The notes under the pieces were generated by a model. That model saw nothing but the letters and a program-made list of their open reading frames with translations, did not search any database and was not told where the DNA came from. Below are positions 1-12,800 of a stretch of 64,000 nt of DNA, piece by piece. The position numbers and the translations under genes are program-made. Every line of letters begins with the position of its first letter. The stretch's first letter is position 1. Origin of the DNA: Saturnia japonica (lineage: Eukaryota > Arthropoda > Insecta > Lepidoptera > Saturniidae); NCBI GenBank assembly GCA_033032175.1, contig CM065313.1:19698327-19762326 (forward strand), read 5' to 3'.

Positions 1-829
1 TTTGGTTGATGATTGTTCATTGAAACTTGAAGAGTTAGTAGGATCATTTATTTGTTGAAGTTAGATATTATACGAAGTTTAATCTGGCCTCTTATAATGG
101 GGATATAGATTGTTTTAACGGTAGGGATCAGAAGGATTGTTTAGATTATTGTAAGTGGGAATATCCATTTAGATATAATTGGTTTGCCACATGGATTTGA
201 GGTTAATTAACAGTGAAGGAAGGGGAATTAGTGCGTGTTTTAATTTCAACACACTGTCCACTGAGTCCGTATCTTATGTAAGTATACAATAAATATGATT
301 GGTATAGGTAATTGAATTATGTACTTTTTACTTTGTCTGTTCACATCAAAAAAAAGTTACAAATTATTTTATCGCAATTCACGACAATTTTGTTAACCAT
401 GAGTGCAACATATTATTATTATTTATAATAATTTATGTTAGAAATAAAAGCCTCATAATATATAAACATCTATATAATATATTTAAACTATGACTTGTAA
501 TACAGTAATCCTATACAGCACTTTTGCCAGAATCATCTTTAGCTATTTTATCCGAAAGGGGTACGTTAACAAACTGAGAAGATTGGTAGACATCTCGCGT
601 ATCTGAAAATAACGAATATGTGTTATACTACATTTAAACATAATTTAATAAAAACAATGTTAATACATAACCCCAAAAGTCAGAATAAAATTCGATTGTT
701 TTTTTTTTTTTAAGAGTTAAAGTTATTTTTGGTTTCGTATCATAAGTAAGAAATCATTTGTACTAAAAACAGAGTTTTTCAATAGAGACCTGGTATATTT
801 ACAACGTATTAAAAGCATATCACGCGAAT
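1..829. other. Unassigned AT-rich DNA
   Basis: No coding region, RNA gene or clear repeat recognised. An AATAAA-type hexamer lies near 288. The first 300 bases could be the tail of a gene or element that begins outside the window, but no frame is convincingly open. Confidence 0.4.
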
Positions 830-1084
830 ATGAAAATATCAACCTGCGATACGAAAGGAGTAGCGAAATTACGATGCGAATATCCAGTGAATAAGTGTGT
901 TCAAATGGTCAAATCCTGTTGTAGAAGTAATCTTGGAAATTATAGACAAATTTCTGTACTTCCGTCGTTTAGTAAGACTTTCGAGAAAATTATGCTCAAG
1001 CAGTTATTATTTGTTGTTTTTAAATCATGTGGTGCCAGTTACGAAACAATTATTATTAAATTTCGCTTGTTATGCAGCCGTTAA
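830..1084 (+). mobile_element. Reverse transcriptase scrap of a LINE
   Basis: A short plus-strand frame contains NYRQISVLPSFSKTFEKIM, which matches the start of the palm region of LINE reverse transcriptases (usual form NYRPISxLPxxSKxxEK). Nothing upstream or downstream continues the enzyme, so this is an isolated fossil of about 130 coding bases. It is not a functional gene. Confidence 0.6.
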
Positions 1085-1296
1085 ATATTTATATACATAA
1101 TAAATATCATTATGAGGTATTATGTGTTTCTATATCTCAATGTGAGTGGGAGTGTGAATCAGCGTGTAGTGTGCGTGTGTGTGAGAGTGTATAGGAGTGG
1201 GATCATATGCTCCTGAGTGAACGCATATGTATGTATGTAATAAGCAATATAGAGTAAACTGAGTCCTTCCTGTGATCCTGTTTCAAGCCATGATGA

Positions 1297-3398
1297 CTAT
1301 TTCAATGAGTTTTTCGATTTTAATTCTTTTAAGAAAAAAATCCTATTTGACTGGAATAAATCAATATGACTAAACTTCATGTCATACATGTTAAAACATT
1401 TTTGTAAAACAGAGTTCTTAGCATAATTGTGTTTAACTGGCAGTGGTGCAAATAAGCGCGGATTTTGAATAATTTTTTTATGTGTTTTGAAGTTGATCCT
1501 ATTCACTAGTTCGGGGCAATCAATATTGTTGTTCAAAATATCGTATAATAATCTCATGTCGAAGATAGATCGTCGTTTCGATAAAGAAGTTAAATTGTAA
1601 AAGTCCAAATCAATGAAGTATGACTTATGTTCGTTATTAAATTTATAATTTAGATATCTCAGGAATTTACTTTGAATGTTGTCTAGACTAGTCTTATGTG
1701 TGATATAATCTGGTAACCATATTGGCAAAGCATAATCGAGATAGCTTCAAATGTATGTAAAATATAATATTTTTAGTGAGTTTAAGTTTACAAAAGGCCT
1801 TGCAACTCTGCAAATGAATCCAAACATTTTTAAAGTTTTCTGACGTATGTAATCATAGTGATACGTATAAAGCAGTTTGGAATCCATCATCACCCTAAAA
1901 TCACGAATGACAGAAACCCTCTGCACTGACAACATGTCAAGTATATAGATATATTTTATGGGTTGACGTTTTCTAGTGTATGTCATTAAATTAGATTTCT
2001 TTACATTTAAATTTAGCTTATTTTTCTTGCAATAATCACAAAGTCGCAAAAGTTCATTCTGTAACATGTGGCAGTCATCAATAGTACGAATAGCTCTGAA
2101 AAATTTGTTATCATCGGCATACATAAGGTACCTGGCGGAGGTGAAGCAAGAGGATATATCGGAGACATAAATGTTAAAAAGCAATGGACCTAAGTGTGAA
2201 CCCTACGGTATACCTGAAGGAATAGTTTGAAAGCCAGAGAGAAATGCCCCAATTCGAACAGCCTGATTTCTATTGTGAATGTAGGATTTAAACCACCTCA
2301 AGAGATCACCGTGTACACCTATCCTGTCAAGCTTCAGTAAGAGGATATAATGATTAATACGATCAAAACACTTATAGTAATCGGTATAAATGACATCCAC
2401 CTGACAACCTTGATCCATAGCTGTATCTATGTAATCTGAAAATACTGCTCGATTAAATAGTGTTGATCTTCGTTTCATAAACCCATGCTGTTCCAATGGT
2501 ACAGACAAAGAAACTGGGCTGTATATTTGATCGTGCACTAATTTTTCAAACAACTTACTAAAAACAGACAATAGGGATAATGGCCGGTAATTCTCAACAT
2601 TACTCTTGGTTCCAGCTTTATGTATAGGAACAACGTATGCTTCTTTCCATTTACTAGGAAATACGCCTGTTTTTAGTGACTTATTAAATATAACCGTTAG
2701 AGGAACTACTAAGGATTTGATGCACTTTTTTACGAAGTATGGATATTTTATCTGAGCCAGCTCCTTTATTACCGTCAATTTTACGAATATATTTTTTCAT
2801 CTCTGCTTCGGATATACTCAAGTGACCTATGTTACTCAATGTGTTAACATTACTGACTTTGTCAATATTTGCATGCAGTGTATCGTGGGAAAAAACCGAT
2901 TGAAAATAATCAGAAAACAAATTACATATTGCTTTACCGTCAGTGACTGTTTTTGAGCCATACTCAATATGTACAGGAACAGATGGGGCATATTTCAAAT
3001 TTTTTACATACTGCCAGAATCTTTTAGGGTTATTTTGGATGGCTGCTTCTCTTTTAATGACGTACCTATTCCAGCAGGCGATCTGCATTTTTTTAAATCT
3101 TCTTCTCAACAGAGAAAATGTATCATAATCCGTAGGTATACCATACTTCTTCCATTTCTTATGAAATTTCTCCTCTTCTTTGACAATCCTCATTAGTGGC
3201 CTAGAATATCATAATGAAACTTTTATATTTAGGTACATGTGTATTAATCACCGTACTTAATCTATTGTAAAAAATCGTGACTGAACTTTCAACTGTTTCT
3301 TTGCTGAAATCGAGTTTAAGTAACTCTTAATTTCATCATAATTAGCATTTTTCTATTTGTAAATAGTTATTGGTATTATTTTTAGCAGTTTAATAATA
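1297..3398 (-). pseudogene. LINE-A reverse transcriptase (broken)
   Basis: The minus strand encodes the linker between endonuclease and RT (pattern FYNRLSTVINTHVPKYK, 3,220-3,290), then NKGAGSD, NYRPLSLLSVFSKLFEKL, GFMKRRST, YTDYYKCFDRINH and the catalytic YADD (2,110-2,121). An in-frame TAG at 2,203-2,205 replaces the glutamine of the usual PQGS motif, a second stop lies at 1,747-1,749, and a frameshift separates the two halves near 2,690-2,760. The carboxyl segment (1,297-1,728) is still open. The aspartates survive, but the chain cannot be made intact. Confidence 0.85.
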
Positions 3399-4682
3399 GG
3401 TATTTACCTATGAAATTGCCGTTCTGCAGTACTGGCCATTTCAAATCAAAATAATTTTTGTTTGGCTAAGAATTCTAATTTCAAATTAATTTTATTTTAA
3501 AAACATGGAATTCTTTTTCCAAAAGTAGTCATTTGTTTATTGATTAGTGTTACATTTTCATCGCATTTCAATCTTTTTTGTCATCATGGATACGTTAAAA
3601 ATTCGAGTAATTATGGAATATGAGTACCGTCGTGGCAGAAACGCGGCACAAGCGGCACGCAACATCAACGACGTTTACGGAGCTAACACTACAAACCAAC
3701 GCACCACCTGTTATTGGTTTGCTCGCTTCCGTTCTGGGAACTTCGATTTAAAAAATGAACCTCGCGGTCGTCCGAAGACTTTGGTCTACAATGACGAATT
3801 AAAGGCGATTGTGGAAGCTGATGATACACAATCTACGGCTGAAATTAGCAGCAGCTTTCGACGTTAGCGTCAAAACAATATTGGTCCATTTGTATCAAAT
3901 TGGCAAGGTAAAAAAGCTTGACAAATGGGTGCCCCACGAACTCAATGATCGCCAGCGCGAAGTACGCGTAAGTAGACGTGCCTTGCACTGCTCAACAGAC
4001 ACACAAATGAAGGAATTTTGAACCGCATTGTTACCTGCGATGAAAAATGGATTCTGTTTGATAACCGCAAGCGCGCAGCAAATTGGTTGGATCCTGGTTC
4101 AGCACCTAAACAATGCCCTAAACGAAAACTTACCTCTAGAAAAGTGATGGTCACTGTTTGGTGGTCTAGCGCCGGTGTGATTCATCACAGCTTCATACCA
4201 AACAGGGTGAGCATTACTGCAGATGTGTACTGCGAAGAACTGAACACAATGATGGAGAAGCTGGCACATCTCCAACCAGCATTGGTCAATCGCTCGTCTC
4301 CGCTGCTCCTGCACAACAACGCGCGACCTCATACTGCACAGCAGACGGTCTCCAAGTTGCAAGAACTGGGGTTGGAAGTTCTCCGTCATCCGCTCTACTC
4401 ACCAGACCTTGCGCCTACAGACTACTACTTTTTCAGGAATTTCGATAACTCCTTGGCGGGAAAAAAATTCAATACCCGAGAGGCAGTACAAAATGCCTTT
4501 GAAGATTTTGTTGCCTCCCGTCCAGCTGATTTCTTTAAGAAAGACATCAATAAACTGCCACTGCGCTGGCAAAGATGCATTGATTGCATGGGTGATTACT
4601 TCGATTATTACAATTAAAAAATACATGAAGAAAATTCATTTAAATTTTTTCAAACAAAACGGCAATTTCATATGTAAAGACC
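3399..4682 (+). mobile_element. Mariner element, copy 1 (about 1.28 kb)
   Basis: The left end begins GGTATTTACCTATGAAATTG and the right end is its near-perfect inverse, with TA dinucleotides outside both ends (3,397-3,398 and 4,683-4,684). Length and TA target are those of DD34D mariners. It is inserted on the opposite strand within LINE-A. The sister copy at 27,727-29,011 shares the ends and almost all internal sequence. Confidence 0.9.
3586..4617 (+). pseudogene. Mariner DD34D transposase, copy 1 (broken)
   Basis: The ATG at 3,586 opens MDTLKIRVIMEYEYRRGRN, the amino-terminal helix-turn-helix half, with a GRPKTL linker. An extra base near 3,843 causes a stop at 3,865. A second shift near 3,985 separates the WVPHELN segment from the catalytic half, which runs open from 4,018 to 4,617. 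That half holds TCDEKW (first aspartate) and YSPDLAPTD (third aspartate). The second catalytic aspartate, normally HDNARPH, reads HNNARPH because codon 4,315-4,317 is AAC. The enzyme is therefore broken both in frame and in its active site. Confidence 0.88.
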
Positions 4683-4684
4683 TA

Positions 4685-5441
4685 ATATTTATGTTAGTAA
4701 ATTTCAATGTCAGAGCAGGGTGATTGGGCATATCTTCTTTGGATATAGATAAGTCAGAACGTCGCAAATCTAGTAAACGGTTATTGTCGTTCATTATTCT
4801 GTTATATTGACTCAATTCCCATTTTGATAATATTTCCGTAAATAGTAATTGATTTTTGCTAAAATTATCTAATACCAAGCAATAGCCATCAATATCGTCA
4901 GCTTGCCATCTGATATGAGGCTAGTTGAAGTCCCCTAGCAATAATAAGTAATCATTATTAATTAACGAACGACAATTATTCAGATAAGAATTGAGATATC
5001 CTAACAACTCGTCATGCGAAGATCCTGATCCAGGTAAATAGACAAAAATTATATGGAGATTTATATTAGTACTTATATTATGTGATTCGATTCTTAAATG
5101 AAGTAGTTCACAGTTTTTGGCATTCTGGATATCATCCGAATATATATGAATTGCACCCAGCTCGCGACGCGTCAACATCATAGCTCCTCCGCCAACCTGT
5201 TTCCCAACGCCCCCTTTGCGGCTCCCTACTGAGTTGTTGAACTGCGATCACACCGATGAATATCATAACGCGCATCAGACAGCTCAGAATCGTATACACT
5301 AGATACCAGCCAAGTTTCACAAATATCTACAACATCATGATTTTGATTTAACATGCCTAGCAGAAACTGTTGTGTCTTGCCACGTATACTACGTGCATTT
5401 TGAAAATAAACTGAAAGGTTATTAACCATGGTAGAATACAT
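4685..5441 (-). pseudogene. LINE-A endonuclease domain (broken)
   Basis: The minus strand shows SVYFQNARSIRGKTQQFL and ICETWL (5,441-5,226), then, in another frame, RELGAIHIYSD through to LLLLGDFN (5,181-4,921), and LLDLRRSDLS with NHPALTLKF (4,878-4,690). These are the ordered motifs of the apurinic-type endonuclease that nicks target DNA for LINE insertion. At least two frameshifts and missing sequence between blocks leave it non-functional. It stops at the TA where mariner copy 1 is inserted. Confidence 0.8.
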
Positions 5442-5832
5442 TTAATATTAGTATTAAAATTTGCCATAATATAAATCATAAAAGAATAGTTAGCATAATT
5501 AAAATGATTCGTGAAATAGGAACAAGTGTATGTGTATGTGAAATAGTGTGTTGTGTGATATATCGTGAACAAAAAATGATAATTTGTGTGCCCGTATGTA
5601 TTCGTAAGACAAACATATTTATAAAAGAGTAATGAAAACAAATATAAATAAAAGTTACATAAAACAGCTTCATGCTGATAAATTTTCCATTAATTGAGAT
5701 ATTTGCTGCGTCTATGGTGTGCCCTGACCATAATGAGTGTTTGGAAGTACATTTACGACCACCATCCTTTATCATACCCAGGTGTTCTTCGCTGCGGATG
5801 CGAATGCCAGGGGAAGAATAGTTTTTCCTTAT

Positions 5833-6845
5833 TTAGATTGTGGAATTTCGTGTCCACACGTACCGAAACCCCAGATCCTTGCATACATTGCGTGTGTTTT
5901 TTAAAAGAATTTTATTATGAAACGTGGGGTGTTCATTTATAAAAATCTGACGCACATCACCTAAAATACCTATATCAATGCTGTTTAGTCCTCTTTGCTT
6001 GTGAACTTTACTAAGGAGTTTCTCCTTCTTCATGAGAGAATTCATATTAACAATGATGGGCTTACAGAATGGTATCGCTGAGTTCCTTTGTTGAATACGT
6101 GTAGTAAATTGGATATCGCCTTCGCTCAACTCAACACCTAGAAATTTTGCGATACTCAACACAATGTGAGAGAGTTTTTCCAATTTTCTTTCTGGTATAC
6201 CAAATATTTCAATATTATTCTATCTAGCTCTCTGTTCTAGTTCGTTCATCTCATATTTGATCGAAGCCAAAGAATTAAATTTTTCGTTCTGTTTCTTATT
6301 CTCTTCTTCTAAAACCTTTACTCAATTTTCCAATTCCATCATAGATAGTTTGATGCTGTCTTACTGATCTGACATGAATTGAACACTCTGCTGTAGTGGC
6401 GTAATTGAGGCAGTAAGAGTATCACAGTTGTCCGTCAAACTGGTAATAAGTCTCATTGCCCTTTCAACCTTTGATTCTAACGCTGTTAATGAACCGTCAA
6501 TTCTCGACATAACTTCCGCTTTAAATTCACTAAAATCAGTTTTTTGTTGTGCCATGATTTTGTCTAATCCTGACTGGATTGTAGCTTATATTTCTATAAA
6601 GGAGATTGTTCCTGCTGGTACCGAAGTAATCGCAATTTCATTTACGTTTATTTCCTTATCAGTATTTGTTTTATTACTACAGCACGGCCCCTTCCATTAA
6701 ATCTTCTTAGCTACGTTTATTTTCCTAAAATTGACCTCTCTCATTCCTCCGCAGTTAAAATGATAAACCTTCTTGCATGTTGAGCATATTAATTCTTCGT
6801 TATCGTATATCAACGATGAACATTTTTGGCAATACATTTTTTTGT
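5833..6845 (-). pseudogene. LINE-A ORF1 (nucleic-acid-binding protein, broken)
   Basis: From about 6,840 down, the minus strand reads MYCQKCSSLIYDNEELICST followed by further Cys and His residues (CKKVYHFNC), a PHD-like zinc finger. Next come a heptad-rich coiled coil (6,555-6,361) and a basic segment with LGVELSEGD, QRNSAIPFCKPIIV and KDLGFRYVWTR (6,183-5,833). That last segment resembles the FP25K/ORF1 family of RNA-binding LINE proteins. The blocks are in different frames, and stops separate them. The product would normally coat LINE RNA. Confidence 0.7.
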
Positions 6846-6850
6846 CTTAG

Positions 6851-7239
6851 TTTAAGATTTTGTAATTACAATAAAGAAGTTTTGTACTACCTTACTTGGT
6901 AACAGTGAATTATGATTATAGATATTGTTAGTATCAATGATGAAAAATGATGACGACGTGTGATAGTTAGCAGTTTCACTTGGTAGTTATTAAATTAAAT
7001 TAATTATTGAGGAAGGTAGACAGAAAAAAAAGTTATTTCTGAGATAAAATACTTGTAAATAACTGAGTTATGAGCTTATTCCAAAGAAGATTATTATCTT
7101 ATTACACCACACAGTCACTGGTTGCTAAGATTTAATATAGACATGCTTCAAAGATCATTGATAAACTTTTATTTGATAATTATAATTAAATAAGCGAGCG
7201 ACACTATACCGCGCTAACTGATTAATTACTGACAAGGCA
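6851..7239. other. Unassigned DNA between LINE-A and LINE-B
   Basis: AT-rich sequence with no recognisable coding frame or repeat. It may include the 5' untranslated end of LINE-A. Confidence 0.4.
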
Positions 7240-8610
7240 CTAGAGATTTTGGATGGCCAGCAGTATGGTTTCACGAAATCAAAATCAATCACTGACACCG
7301 GTGCAAAGCTACTAAGTCATATATTTAGGGCCTGGGAGAAGTCGCAAGATGTAATCGGTATGTTCTGTGATATCCCGAAGGTATTCAACTGCGTTGACCA
7401 CAGAACGCTTATACATAAACTGAAACAGTATGTTGTGTGTGAAACTTCTCTAGGCCCGCTAATTTCTTATTTAACAGACTGCCATCAGAAACAATTATAA
7501 ATGGGGCAACCTCTTCGGGATCATTGGCCAGAATCGGCGTCCTTCAGGGTTCGATTTTTGGATCATTTTTGTTTGTCGTTTATATAAACGATCTACCGCT
7601 GGTGGTTGAAGCCCGTGCTAGATTCGGAGCTAAGCCACTTAAACAATAGTATATTCAAAATCTCTGAATGGTTTGCTTTAAATAATTTACTGCTAAATGC
7701 AAACAAAACCATATGTATGAGATTTGTCTTGCCCAATGTTCGTCGTGTTTATAGTAGTATCAAGATAGAAGGGAATTTAGTAGGCTTAGTTGATAGTACT
7801 GTATTCGTAAGGATTACGCTTGATTCAAAATTACAGTGGGGTCACACATTAAAACTTTGGGCGGGGAGATTAAGCTCTGCTGCATTTGCAGTACGTAAAA
7901 TTCGCCAGTTAGCAGACATTGCCACTGCTAGGTTAGTATATTTCGATTACATTCATAGCTTAACGTCTTACGGTATTTTGCTGTGGGGTTCAGCAGCTGA
8001 GGTAGATACCTTATTTATATTACAAAAGCGGGGGGCTCGTGCAATCTAAAACTTGAGACCTCGCGAATCACCAAAGAACAAATTCCAGGAATATAGTACA
8101 TTAACTTTGCCCTCCCAATACATCCTTGATAACTTAATGTATATTCGTAAAAATATAATCAAGCTAGATTTTATCAAAGATCAGCATAATGTTAATACTA
8201 GAAATAGATTTAAATTGTACGTACCGTATTTTTGACTTAGTAAACAAATAAAAGTTTTTTTAGGAAATAGTGTTAAGTTCTTTAACAAGATCCCAAAGCA
8301 CATTACTGATTTGCCGGATAACGAGTTCAAGGACCATGTCATGCCGATTTTACGGTCAAAAAGTTATTAAAGGGTGGATAATTATGTGAATGATAGTGGT
8401 CTGGAAGTGACTCTTCTCTGTGCATCTACTAAATTATTATTATTATATCTGACATATATACACTTGTACAGTTTGAAAAAAAAGAAAACCCGAGCGAGTT
8501 CTTCTCGATGGCTGGGATGTTTTCCGAATCAGCAGTAGTGTTTTGACGTTCATAAGTTCCTTCTTAGGGCCTAAATTGAATAAATATTATTTTGATTTTG
8601 GTTATGCCAA
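7240..8610 (+). mobile_element. LINE-B: 5'-truncated, internally deleted jockey/CR1-like LINE
   Basis: Plus-strand blocks give QQYGFTKSKSITDT, FCDIPKVFNCVDHRTLI and GVLQGSIFGSFLFVVYINDL of the reverse transcriptase palm. Then, after a deletion that removes the catalytic F/YADD, come ISEWFALNNLLLNANKT, LDSKLQWGHT and the thumb and tail (to about 8,370). The 3' UTR ends with AATAAATATTATTTTGATTT near 8,578-8,600. The same tail occurs, inverted, at 50,430-50,830. Lack of the active-site box and several stops show it is dead. Confidence 0.8.
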
Positions 8611-9290
8611 CTCATTGCTGCTGCATTCTGTCGTGCTGCATGCTGTGTGTTGGTCGGCACCGAAGAAGTTTAAGATATTTATAAGCTAAGTTCCAAAACC
8701 TTCATGCACCCACTGTACACACACTGGTTTAATAGTACTTGATGTTGGAGCGTGTGGTTGATGAGGAATGTCTGAAGCGAGCAACTTTTGCACCGTGCGG
8801 ACGCGACAGATTTCCGACCAGATTCTCCGGTGGTGACAATGATAAATATAAAAACGACACTCACTGTACATCATAATTCTTAGCGATGAGAAAAATAATT
8901 AAATTCTAACTACCGACTTTAATTTATGATGGTTATAGATTACGTGGCTACAAGAGGTGACATGACAGGTATTGAATCTTTAGGTTTTTGACAGTTGGTG
9001 GCTTATTTTCGTACACCAACGGTTTCACAAGACCCCAGAAAAATAATCAAGAGTCGTTACATCAAATAATCTTGGATACAATGTTTACTGTCCTCGAATT
9101 TTAGGATCAAAATCAATAGATCGATTGTCTCTCTGGCAGTATGGCAGCTGGCATCAGCGTATTGAAACCAAATATCTGTAAGATTCGATTCTGCTAATTT
9201 CAGACAGAATTAATTGCGAACCATATGCCCGTAAAGATTACCTTAAAGAGTAATGGCAGTGCCTGCCTCATCTTAAAAAAAAATGAACAA
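8611..9290. other. Unassigned DNA
   Basis: No convincing coding region. Short open frames at 8,679-8,874 on the minus strand have no recognisable domain and no splice context. Confidence 0.4.
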
Positions 9291-9536
9291 TTATGCCTTC
9301 AGTCCAAAATGCACCCCGGATAGTATTTTTTTAGGAATGCAACGGTCTCTCATTAATCTGTGGAGGATTTCAGCTCCCCAAAACAGAAATTTATATTTAT
9401 TTACGAATCCGTTTAACCTAAAATAAGCTTCATCGCTATGCATTGTTATCGGCGAAAAAATGGTTAACGATTTGAGCTGCTGGTTTAATAATCTAGTTTT
9501 ATTATTTAAATATGCTGTTCTACTGTGTTTACTCAT
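9291..9536 (-). mobile_element. DD41D-type mariner transposase scrap
   Basis: The minus strand reads HSDEAYFRLNGFVNKYKFLF followed by WGAE, equivalent to FSDEANFHLNGHVNKQNCRY in the DD41D mariner at 20,585-22,739. Only the stretch around the first catalytic aspartate survives. No inverted repeats are seen. Confidence 0.6.
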
Positions 9537-9674
9537 CTCGTTAAATTTCGAACATTTACTGATTCATCTATTACAAATTCACGACACAACCAAATTTATC
9601 AGAAATAACATGTCCCTATTGAAAAACCCTTCACGCACTGAGCGTGTATTCCCTCTTTGATTTATTTTTTAAGT

Positions 9675-9816
9675 CTAGATACCTTCAACAACGTAACTGC
9701 TCCCTTTGAAATAAATCAGCAAATACTTCCATTTGCTGATGACGAGGTAACCCAGTATGATCAACAGAATACATAAACCGAAAAGTAGTGTTATAATCGT
9801 CCAATTAAATTCAAAC
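9675..9816 (-). CDS. Gene 1 exon 5: membrane helix and tail
   Basis: A TTCTTTCAG acceptor opens 142 bases completing an arginine codon, then FEFNWTIITLLFGLCILLII as the start of a membrane helix. The tail KWKYLLIYFKGSSYVVEGI ends at TAG 9,675-9,677. The tail has two or three tyrosines but no clear signalling motif. Confidence 0.87.
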
Positions 9817-12800
9817 CTGAAAGAAAAAAAAGTATATAAATACCTGTAATAGCCGTTTGGGTTTTTGGCTATTTCGTAGGAGGTTCTAAATTCGAATGTG
9901 CTGTAGTGTATATTATGAATAGATGTTTTAATTATATTATATATATAAATATATATATATATACTACTATATTTATTATACTACTACTATATACTACTCA
10001 CCGTGACTTGTTGACCTGATTTTGTTCAAGACTTATGTTTATATTAAGAACTACATCAACAACTGTAAGTTCTGTATAGGTAGGTGTGTCTGTTGCTTCA
10101 TCGTCTATTATAGTTCGCATTGGAGTAATTTCGTCAAGACAAACGGTCCTTTCACATTCGACGTCCTCATCTGTACAATTTGTAAAACAATCGCAAGTCG
10201 TACCATCGGCCGCATAATTTACAGCTACAAAAGGCAGATCGCATTCACAATTATACGGGCCGATGCAAGTGCCTTGACAAATCTTGCATATCGCTTTGCA
10301 ACCACCTGCATCATCTAACTCATAGCCGGGAAGGCACTCATAATTGTATTGCGGGACACATTTTGAGTCTTCTTTTAAAACCCAACCATCATCACATGTG
10401 CAAGTTTCGGGAGCCACGCAGCTACCGTGTTCACAACCACTGTAGCAATATGGTTCGCACGTATTAATTTCTGATTTTCTATAGCCAGACAGACAATCAC
10501 ATATGTCTGGAGCCACGCATGTCCCATTGTGGCAGAATTCAGTGCAAACTGGACTGCAGGTTCCATTAATGTTTTGGTAGCCGGCATTGCATTCGCAGAC
10601 GTTTGGTTGTTTGCAAATGCCGTGTTCGCATCCCTTAATACATATCGGTATACATTTATGTTGGTCTCTTGGGTCCTTCTTGTAACCATCGTAGCAGCTA
10701 CACTGTCCTGGGCGATCGCAGCGACCATTCACGCAGCTTGACACACAGAGTGGCTGGCAGTCTATCCTGCATAGACACATAATATTATTATTGTTAATAT
10801 ACTCGTTATAAGTCTTAATAAAATTGGAGTGTTTGTAATTCCAAAATAACAGCTTTTTACTCAATACATATGAAACGAACAGAGTGAGGAATGAATGAGT
10901 GAATGAGGAACAGAGTGTAAAGTTCCTCATCCGCCATAGAAAAAGGAGGATCCTCCGACCAGACGGGTGTTATGTCTAGCGGGCAGCTGCCTAACGATTG
11001 TTTTTTTTTAAGATCTGACTACACTGTTGTTAGCCTTAGGGGCCCTGTAGCCGCTGCGGCTTTTACAGCTTCACCGAACTTGGGCTGTGTCGGGTTCTTG
11101 TATATATACTCAATTGTTCAGTTAATTTTAATATCGCGATGTAGGATGCGTCGTATGTGGCGAGATAGATGTCTTTATGCAGGATGCGTCAGTTATAGCG
11201 AGGATAGATGTCGCTATATCGATGTCGTTACATATATAAGGTGCTTATAATAAAACACACATTTTTAAATTTTCTGTCTGTCTGTCTGTTTATTCCGGGT
11301 AATCACCGAAACGGTTGGACCGACTTTGGCGGGACTTTCACTGGATGATAGCTTATATTATAAGGAGTAATTTAGGCTACTTTTATTTAGGAAATACGCA
11401 GAAATAAAAAAAAACCTGGTCATGGTGAATTAATTCGGCGGCATAAATCATTAAAAATACCTACAAAAAAGTCAGCAAGAGTATATGTCTATCTTCCAAG
11501 GGTCACCCACAAGAAGCATTTTCATATTTAAAATAGCCGGGAGCGGGGGTAGTACATAGTCCACATAACTAGTATAGTAGTAAAAAATATAGCTGAGATA
11601 AATTTTGACTGGGTTATGTACCCAATGAACACATGACCTATATTTGCCATAACTCAGACATCATATGTGTAAAATTTATCTATACATGACACATGTGATA
11701 AGAATGTAAAGTCAAACTAATGTCAGGTTTACTGGGTAAATGAAATATTAAGCAAGAAGATGTTGAATAGAACGAACGTGGTATTTTATTTCTTATTCAT
11801 AGAAGAGTTCCACTTTATAGAAGAACTTGCTGTTCCGGTGGCTACACTCGTCTAGACTACAGAATGCCTTCGATAGGAAACACACGTGAATCGTACTACC
11901 TACGCTCCCGGTTATTCAAAAGATAAAATTGCTTATTGTGGAAGATTGTTTGAAAAAGAATATATGCTCTCGCTGTATTTTTATAGGTCTCTTTAATATC
12001 TACAATTATGTAGTACATTAGTTTGATATATCTCTTATGGTTTACTCAGCGTAAGCCATTTAAGCGCCCGAATTGATTCCCCATGACCAGTTTTTTTTAA
12101 ATTTTATTAGCGTGGAACCCTAATTCTTTTTCTAAATTAAAAGTAGTCTAATTTACTCCTTATAACATTAGCTATCTGCCAGTGAAATTCCCGTAAGGAA
12201 GGTGCCGTATATACTTTCATATACATTTAGTAAGAAGCTGTTATTTTCATATTAGATACAGACACTTCAATTTAATTTATTTGTATACATGCATAGATAT
12301 GAGAATAAACATAACATACCATCACGCCTGTATTCCCCAAAGGGTTAAGCAGAGGTGTACTTAATGTACACCCACAGTTCGCCGAGTATGTTTTTAGGTC
12401 CCATGTAATAGGGGGCGAGCCTATTGTCATTAATCGGGCACGAAACCAAAATCCGAGATGCTACTGAGAATTTCGTAGGAATAACCAAATAACACTTTGC
12501 TCGACCTGGGATTTGGGAATCGAACCCAGAACCTCACTCATAGCAGTCGCGCTTACGACTACTAGGCTAACGAGGCCGTTGATATGATGAAATATGTATG
12601 AGAATAAGGTATATTAAATTAAAATAATAAACTACTATTTGAAAATATTCAGTTGTCGATATTTTTCGACACACTACCATCATAACCAAAACACCATCAA
12701 GATTTTCTTTAAAAAGGTTAAGCAGTATTGTTAATATGCGCATATTCGATTGGGAACACGTCGGTTCTGTATCTCATGTCTCAATGTTACAATGTTTACA

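Larger units (their letters stand above)
1260..6850 (-). mobile_element. LINE-A: decayed two-ORF non-LTR retrotransposon
   Basis: Reading the minus strand from about 6,840 downwards gives, in order: a PHD-like zinc finger, a coiled coil, an FP25K-like RNA-binding segment (ORF1), an APE-type endonuclease, and a reverse transcriptase with its carboxyl tail (ORF2). This is the layout of the jockey/CR1 superfamily. A mariner (3,399-4,682) sits between endonuclease and reverse transcriptase, and the LINE frame resumes on both sides of it. Several stops and frameshifts make the element dead. The ends are approximate, and no target-site duplication was recognised. Confidence 0.8.
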
